Below, piece by piece: positions 59,738-64,000 of a stretch of DNA of 64,000 bases (positions are counted from its first letter, which is position 1; every line of letters begins with the position of its first letter). The position numbers and the translations under genes were made by a program. The notes under the pieces are model-generated. The model was not told where the DNA came from, ran no database searches, and saw only the letters and a list, made by a program, of their open reading frames with translations. Origin of the DNA: Dokdonella sp041395345 (GTDB lineage Bacteria > Pseudomonadota > Gammaproteobacteria > Xanthomonadales > Rhodanobacteraceae); contig NZ_JAWLAR010000013.1 of the NCBI RefSeq assembly GCF_041395345.1, positions 62,001 through 126,000 of the forward strand, read 5' to 3'.

Positions 59738-60655
59738 ATGTTCTTTCGCAATCTGACCCTGTTCCGCTTTCCCAAGAGCTCCAGCAAATCCCTGAACGAA
59801 CTCGAAGACCTGCTTGGCGAGCATCGCTTGCGTCCGTGCGGGCCGATCGAACTGGCCACGCGCGGGTTTGTCTCGCCCTATGGCCGCGATTCGGACGAGT
59901 TGACCCATCGCAGCGGAAAGTACTCGCTGGTCGCCATCGGCGGTGAAGACAAGTTGCTGCCGTCCTCGGTGATCGCTGAGGCGCTTGCACAGAAAGTCGC
60001 TGAAATCACCGACAAGGAAGCACGCCGGATCGGGGCACGTGAACGCAAGCGGCTGAAGGAAGAAGTGATGACCGAGCTGCTGCCGCGTGCATTCGTGCGG
60101 CCATCGCGCCTGCTCGCCTATCTGGACGCCGACGCCGGCTGGCTGCTGGTCGACACCGCCAGCCGCAAGGCCGCCGAAGAGGCTGTCAGTCAGATCCGCG
60201 AAGCCCTCGGGCGCTTTCCGGCAACGCCGATGGCACCATCGGATTCGCCGCGAACCCTGATGACGGACTGGCTGGTTAGTGGCAAGCTTCCCGCCGGCCT
60301 GAGTCTTGGCGACGAATGCGAATTGCGCGACCCTGCGGAGGCAGGCGCCGTGGTCCGCTGCAGGCGCCAGGATCTTGAATCGGACGAGGTGCGCGAGCAC
60401 CTGAAATCCGGCAAGCAGGTGTTTCAGCTGGGTCTCGAACTCGACGAGCGCATGGCGTTTGTGCTCGGCGAGGACCTGACCATCCGCAAGTTCCGTTTTC
60501 TCGACATCGTCCTCGATGAAATCGGCGATGATGCAGGGGAATCGGCGCGCGAGGAACTCGACGCGCGTTTTGCGCTGATGACGCTGGAAACCAGACGCCT
60601 GCTGGAAAAGCTCGACGAGTGGTTCGGCCTGCCACGGCCGGATGAACGCGAGTAG
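59738..60655 (+). CDS. rdgC: Recombination-associated protein RdgC
   Basis: A 305-residue ring-forming DNA-binding protein from ATG 59738 (MFFRNLTLFRFPKSS), the usual RdgC start; 22 extra upstream residues in frame are not conserved in style. LRPCGPIELATRGFVSPYGR and VDTASRKAAEEAVSQIREALG match the family. It restrains RecA filaments. Length is close to the E. coli protein. Confidence 0.95.
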   Translation: MFFRNLTLFRFPKSSSKSLNELEDLLGEHRLRPCGPIELATRGFVSPYGRDSDELTHRSGKYSLVAIGGEDKLLPSSVIAEALAQKVAEITDKEARRIGARERKRLKEEVMTELLPRAFVRPSRLLAYLDADAGWLLVDTASRKAAEEAVSQIREALGRFPATPMAPSDSPRTLMTDWLVSGKLPAGLSLGDECELRDPAEAGAVVRCRRQDLESDEVREHLKSGKQVFQLGLELDERMAFVLGEDLTIRKFRFLDIVLDEIGDDAGESAREELDARFALMTLETRRLLEKLDEWFGLPRPDERE

Positions 60656-60685
60656 GTCCGGGCACACACGCTACCGGGTACCGGA

Positions 60686-61453
60686 ATGAATCTGGAATCG
60701 GAAAACAGCTATCTCGAATTGCCGACCCCGGCCGGCAAGCTGATCAGGGTGCAGCGCCTGTGCCACCCGCGTGCGCGGCGCATGCGCCTGACCGTCACTT
60801 CAGGCGGAGCGCGCGTGACCTACCCGGTCGGCACGCATCCGGCGAGCATCGCGGCCTTTCTGCGTCAGCACGGTGAATGGCTTGAGCGCAAGCTGGGTGA
60901 GCTGAAGCTCGGCGATCGGCCGGCGCCGCTGAAACCGGGTGTGTCCACCTTGTTTCCCCTGCACGGGGAGGCCACCAGGATCAGCTGGCGCGAGGGCCCG
61001 TATCCGCGCATCGAGCACACACAGCATCGACTGACCGTGATCCTGCCGAAGGCGCATCGACGTGCACAGGATGCAGCGCGTGGCATGCTCGGATCCTGGC
61101 TCGACGCGCAGTTGCGCAAGGATGTTTCACGCTGGCTCGGGCGCTATTGCCCCCTGCTCGGGCTGGCCCCGAGCGGACTGCGTGTGCGCCCCCTGAAGAG
61201 CCTGTGGGGAAGCCTGGATACGCGTGATCGGGTCACTCTCGATCTTGCCCTGGTCCTGGCCCCGCCTGCGGTCCTCAAATATGTACTCGTACACGAGCTG
61301 TGCCATCTGCGTGTGCGCAGCCATTCGCCGAGGTTCTGGAAGCTGGTCGAGTCGTTCCTGCCAAACTGGCGCGCACAACGCGACTGGTTGCGCACCAACG
61401 GCCAGTCGATCAAGAGCGAGCTGGATCGGCTCGTCAATGTCAGCGCAGTCTGA
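60686..61453 (+). CDS. YgjP/DUF45 (SprT-like) zinc metallopeptidase
   Basis: A 255-residue protein with the zinc motif VLVHELCHLRVRSHSPRFW (HELxH plus downstream His/Ser-Pro-Arg-Phe-Trp), which defines DUF45/YgjP. The preceding RVRPLKSLWGSLDTRDRVTL is also typical. Members are thought to be cytosolic proteases. It follows rdgC by 30 bases, same strand. Confidence 0.9.
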   Translation: MNLESENSYLELPTPAGKLIRVQRLCHPRARRMRLTVTSGGARVTYPVGTHPASIAAFLRQHGEWLERKLGELKLGDRPAPLKPGVSTLFPLHGEATRISWREGPYPRIEHTQHRLTVILPKAHRRAQDAARGMLGSWLDAQLRKDVSRWLGRYCPLLGLAPSGLRVRPLKSLWGSLDTRDRVTLDLALVLAPPAVLKYVLVHELCHLRVRSHSPRFWKLVESFLPNWRAQRDWLRTNGQSIKSELDRLVNVSAV

Positions 61454-61460
61454 GACGTTT

Positions 61461-61480
61461 CGGGATTCGGGATTCGGGGC
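61461..61480. repeat. GGGATTCGGGATTC-type dispersed repeat
   Basis: CGGGATTCGGGATTCGGGGC lies directly after the YgjP-type protease gene. It is the same word family as 50157-50355 and the soeB insertion. No other feature was recognised in 61454-61689. Confidence 0.75.
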
Positions 61481-61689
61481 TTGCTTGTCTGCAGCGACCG
61501 CAGGTTGGCGGTGAGCGCGAGCGAATCAGGACAATAGCGGGGATGCCGCATTCTTCGGCGGAACCGGGAGCTCCATGTTGGGGTTCGCATGCTCACCCCC
61601 ATCCACGTTGTTGGAGGTCGGCAGTCAGGCTTTGGCGAGAGGAAATCGGAGCAACCCACCCGGTCGGGACGGTCGCAGGATCGTCTGCC

Positions 61690-62736
61690 CTATGACACGG
61701 CCTTGGTATCGCGAGCAGGATCCACCGGGTGCGCTTTCAGGAATTCCCTGATCGGTGCCGCAACCATTTCCGGTGTTTCCAGATGCAGGTGGTGGCTGCC
61801 GGCCAGACGCAGGACTTCGATGTCTGCAAGCAGCGCTATCCGCGCTTCCATCACCTCGCGCTTCAGATACGGCGCGGCCGGTTCGGCGAGCAGCAGCAAG
61901 GTTGGCGCGGAGATCGCAGGCAGGATCGAGGCGAGCTGCTCTTCGGTGAGTCGGGTCGGGCTGGGCAAGGTCAGCGCGGGATCGGAAGACCAACTGAGAA
62001 GCTGAAACGCCTGTGCCTCTTCGAGGCGGGAATCGGTATCGCTGCTTTCCTCGACGGCAGACGGCCGCCTCCATTCAGCACCAGGCGATCTATCCGCACT
62101 CTTTGAAGAATCCAGAGCCCCGCCTTTTTCAGCCCCGTCGATCACCACACCGGCAGAAACCTCCCTCACCCCGCGCGACACGATGCAACGCGCGGCTTCA
62201 GGCGACAGCTCACTGACTTTCCGCCTCGCCTCAATCGCCTCGTCCAGACCATTGAATACGCGCAACTTGTCCGGCTTGAATGCCATCCGGGCGAGATGCG
62301 ACCGACGCAGGTTGTGAAGACTCTGGTCTGCCGCCGAAGCCAGCGGCCCGAGCCCCTCGATCAGCAGCAGTCGCCGCACGCGCTGCGGACAGATTGCTGC
62401 AAATACGCTGACCAGGGTCGCCCCGAGCGAATGACCGAGAAGATCGGCTTCCTGCCAGCCCAGTTGATCCATCGCCTCGCCGATCTCATCGAGAAAATCC
62501 GCGTAGGGATACCAGGTACCCGGCGGACGATGCGCGGATCGGCCATGCCCGCCCAGATCGATGGCGACCACGTAGTGCCCCTTCAGCAGCGGCGCCAGGT
62601 GGTCGAAAGAGCCGGCATTGTCGAGCCAGCCGTGCACCGCCAGCATCGGCGGATCGGCCGGATCCCCCCAGGCCTTGGCCGCCAGCTCGAGGTGGCGCAA
62701 GGGAATGCGCAGCTCCTTGCCGCCCGCGCGCGTCAT
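61690..62736 (-). CDS. Alpha/beta hydrolase
   Basis: A 348-residue hydrolase. The oxyanion region is MLAVHGWLDNAGSFDHLAP, the nucleophile elbow is LLGHSLGATLVSV and the catalytic His is in AGSHHLHLETP. A helical cap contains a long variable segment (AEKGGALDSSKSADRSPGAE) that looks like an insertion. The substrate is unknown. Its start overlaps the hemH stop by 4 bases, so it is translated with hemH. Confidence 0.9.
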   Translation of the reverse strand: MTRAGGKELRIPLRHLELAAKAWGDPADPPMLAVHGWLDNAGSFDHLAPLLKGHYVVAIDLGGHGRSAHRPPGTWYPYADFLDEIGEAMDQLGWQEADLLGHSLGATLVSVFAAICPQRVRRLLLIEGLGPLASAADQSLHNLRRSHLARMAFKPDKLRVFNGLDEAIEARRKVSELSPEAARCIVSRGVREVSAGVVIDGAEKGGALDSSKSADRSPGAEWRRPSAVEESSDTDSRLEEAQAFQLLSWSSDPALTLPSPTRLTEEQLASILPAISAPTLLLLAEPAAPYLKREVMEARIALLADIEVLRLAGSHHLHLETPEMVAAPIREFLKAHPVDPARDTKAVS

Positions 62737-63803
62737 GTGCCCGAGGGTCCGGTCTTGCTTCCAGTTGCATCCGGCACGTCGCGCTCCGGCCAGCCCTGGC
62801 AGTGCCTGAGTACGAGGTCCCGCATCGCGGAAACCTGTTCACTGCTGTCGTTCAGACAGGGAATGTAGTGAAAATCCTGCCCGCCGGCACCGACAAACTC
62901 TTGCTTCCCGGTGATCGCGATTTCTTCAAGCGTCTCGAGGCAATCGACGGAAAATCCCGGGCAAAGCACCGCCACCGAACGAATGCCTCGTTCAGGCAGC
63001 CCCTCCAGCACCTTGTCCGTGTACGGCTGCAACCAGGGTTCCCGCCCGAGCCTCGACTGAAAGCTCAGCAGCAAGGTCTCCTCGTCCATGCCCAGTCGGC
63101 TGCGCAAGGCCTGCGTGGTCGCAAGGCACTGCGTGCGGTAGGGATCGCCGTTGCGCACATAGCGCTCGGGGATGCCGTGGAACGAAAGCAGCAGTCGTTC
63201 GGCCCGGCCATGTTTCGCCCAGTGCGTCTCGACACTGCGGGCCAGGGCCTCGATGTGGGCCGGGTCATCGTGATAGTCGTTGATGAAGCGCAGTTCCGGG
63301 GGATACCGCCACTTGCGGAAAGTCCCGGAAAGCGCATCGAGCACCGAAGCGCTGGTGGTTGCCGAAAACTGCGGAAACAGGGGCAGGACCAGGAGACGCT
63401 GCATGCCGCACCGAGCCAGGTCGGCCAGAACCTCTCCGATCGCGGGCGAGCCATAGCGCATGGCGTGGCGCACCAGGACGTCATCACCGAGGTCGGCCTG
63501 CAGCGCTTGCCGCAGACCATCAGCCAGGGCCGCGGTGCCCACCTGCAAGGGCGAGCCCTCGGCGGTCCAGACCTTGGCGTAGTTGCGGGCCGATCGCGCC
63601 GGGCGAAAACGCAGGATGATGCCGTTGAGAATCAGCCACCAGAGCCAGCGCGGCTGCTCCACGATGCGCGGATCGGCAAGGAATTCAGCAAGATAGCGCC
63701 GTACCGCTGGCGTATCCGGCGAATCGGGCGTACCCAGGTTGACGAGCAGGATGGCCAGTCGCCTGGGCTGCGGCGGGTCGGGAAACGAGACATAGCGCGG
63801 CAT
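62733..63803 (-). CDS. hemH: Ferrochelatase
   Basis: A 356-residue enzyme that inserts Fe2+ into protoporphyrin IX, the last haem step. LVNLGTPDSPDTPAVRRYL is the N-terminal signature; LLSFHGIPERYVRNGDPY holds the catalytic His, and the CLETLEEIAITGK region has the conserved Glu. Some bacterial ferrochelatases carry a [2Fe-2S] cluster; here C-terminal Cys residues are few, so it is uncertain. Coupled to the alpha/beta hydrolase gene by a 4-base overlap. Confidence 0.96.
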   Translation of the reverse strand: MPRYVSFPDPPQPRRLAILLVNLGTPDSPDTPAVRRYLAEFLADPRIVEQPRWLWWLILNGIILRFRPARSARNYAKVWTAEGSPLQVGTAALADGLRQALQADLGDDVLVRHAMRYGSPAIGEVLADLARCGMQRLLVLPLFPQFSATTSASVLDALSGTFRKWRYPPELRFINDYHDDPAHIEALARSVETHWAKHGRAERLLLSFHGIPERYVRNGDPYRTQCLATTQALRSRLGMDEETLLLSFQSRLGREPWLQPYTDKVLEGLPERGIRSVAVLCPGFSVDCLETLEEIAITGKQEFVGAGGQDFHYIPCLNDSSEQVSAMRDLVLRHCQGWPERDVPDATGSKTGPSGT

Positions 63804-63949
63804 GAAAGATGCGTTCCCGACAGGATTGAAGGGTTTGCAGGCATTCGCTCCAAGGCCTTGTCGGCGCAGCGAAAACTGCTAGACTGAAGCCTGTCTCGCG
63901 GGTACCGTGAGGCAGACGATTACCAATAACATAACAAAGAACCGCCGCC

Positions 63950-64000
63950 ATGCGCATGCGTGCCTGCCTGATCGCAGTTGTGCTTTCCGTCGCCTCGATT
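63950..64000 (+). CDS. Start of an exported protein (partial, 5' end only)
   Basis: An ATG at 63950 opens MRMRACLIAVVLSVASI and runs to the window edge. The basic start and hydrophobic run look like a signal peptide. No ribosome site better than ACCGCCGCC-adjacent AAAGAA is seen; nothing can be said about function. Confidence 0.4.
   Translation, partial: MRMRACLIAVVLSVASI

Noticed and set aside
61122..61131. TGTTTCACG, half of a parS site
   Set aside because: The second half (TGAAACA) is missing and it lies inside the YgjP-type gene, 18 kb from parB.
1..64000. tRNA or rRNA genes
   Set aside because: No GGTTCGAATC-type T-arm in a tRNA-sized fold and no rRNA-like stretch was seen on either strand.

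Overview
The window looks like a chromosomal segment from a GC-rich gammaproteobacterium, most likely of the order Lysobacterales (Xanthomonadales). Pointers are the overlapping algZ-algR-hemC cluster, parA-parB next to rsmG, a plsB-type acyltransferase, a CSLREA surface protein with an IFANG-type C-terminus, and many short dispersed repeats (arms related to 'GTAGGAGC...GCGATGCT', 'GGGATTCGGGATTC', and 'CTTCTCC...GGAGAAGG') of the kind common in that order. No rRNA, tRNA, CRISPR array or intact transposon was recognised. The genus is not determined.

Layout. 1-5.5 kb: end of an S4-domain pseudouridine synthase gene, a GIY-YIG-like protein, a large secreted BNR/Asp-box propeller protein and a small TPR protein. 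5.9-10.6 kb: CSLREA beta-helix surface protein, then small membrane proteins (including an RDD protein) with RAYT/REP-like motifs and an IS3-type orfA remnant. 11.0-13.4 kb: an AT-richer two-gene module of a KAP-family P-loop NTPase and a membrane-anchored partner, the best candidate here for an undescribed system. 13.8-16.1 kb: SulP transporter plus tandem USP. 16.3-22.4 kb: NAD-linked formate dehydrogenase fdsG-fdsB-[repeat block]-fdsA, with tandem and inverted repeats on both sides of fdsA. 23-25.9 kb: patatin lipase, WYL regulator and a class D (OXA-type) beta-lactamase gene.

26.1-32.6 kb: a four-gene operon with overlapping stop/start codons encoding a SoeABC-like membrane-bound molybdoenzyme (probably sulfite dehydrogenase) with an SLC13/TrkA-C transporter between the catalytic and iron-sulfur subunits. 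With SulP nearby this suggests inorganic sulfur oxidation and sulfate movement. 32.7-40.4 kb: DUF481 outer-membrane protein, hemC-algR-algZ, a carboxylesterase, an S9 peptidase and a short SPFH protein. 40.5-44.6 kb: rsmG-parA-parB, a family 2 glycosyltransferase and rpmB-rpmG with a clear promoter and terminator.

44.7-49.4 kb: a Gld-like ABC export cassette (ATPase, permease, GldG-like, DUF4340-like) followed by mutM. 49.5-55.8 kb: tdk, rep helicase, AI-2E family transporter, HAD acid phosphatase lipoprotein, a well supported small RNA candidate, and a lipoprotein. 55.9-64 kb: plsB, a DUF465 protein, ttcA, rdgC, a YgjP-type metalloprotease, an alpha/beta hydrolase overlapping hemH, and the first codons of an exported protein. 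Most housekeeping genes are confidently named from conserved motifs. Functions of the orphan membrane proteins, the KAP module and the small RNA are inferred or unknown.
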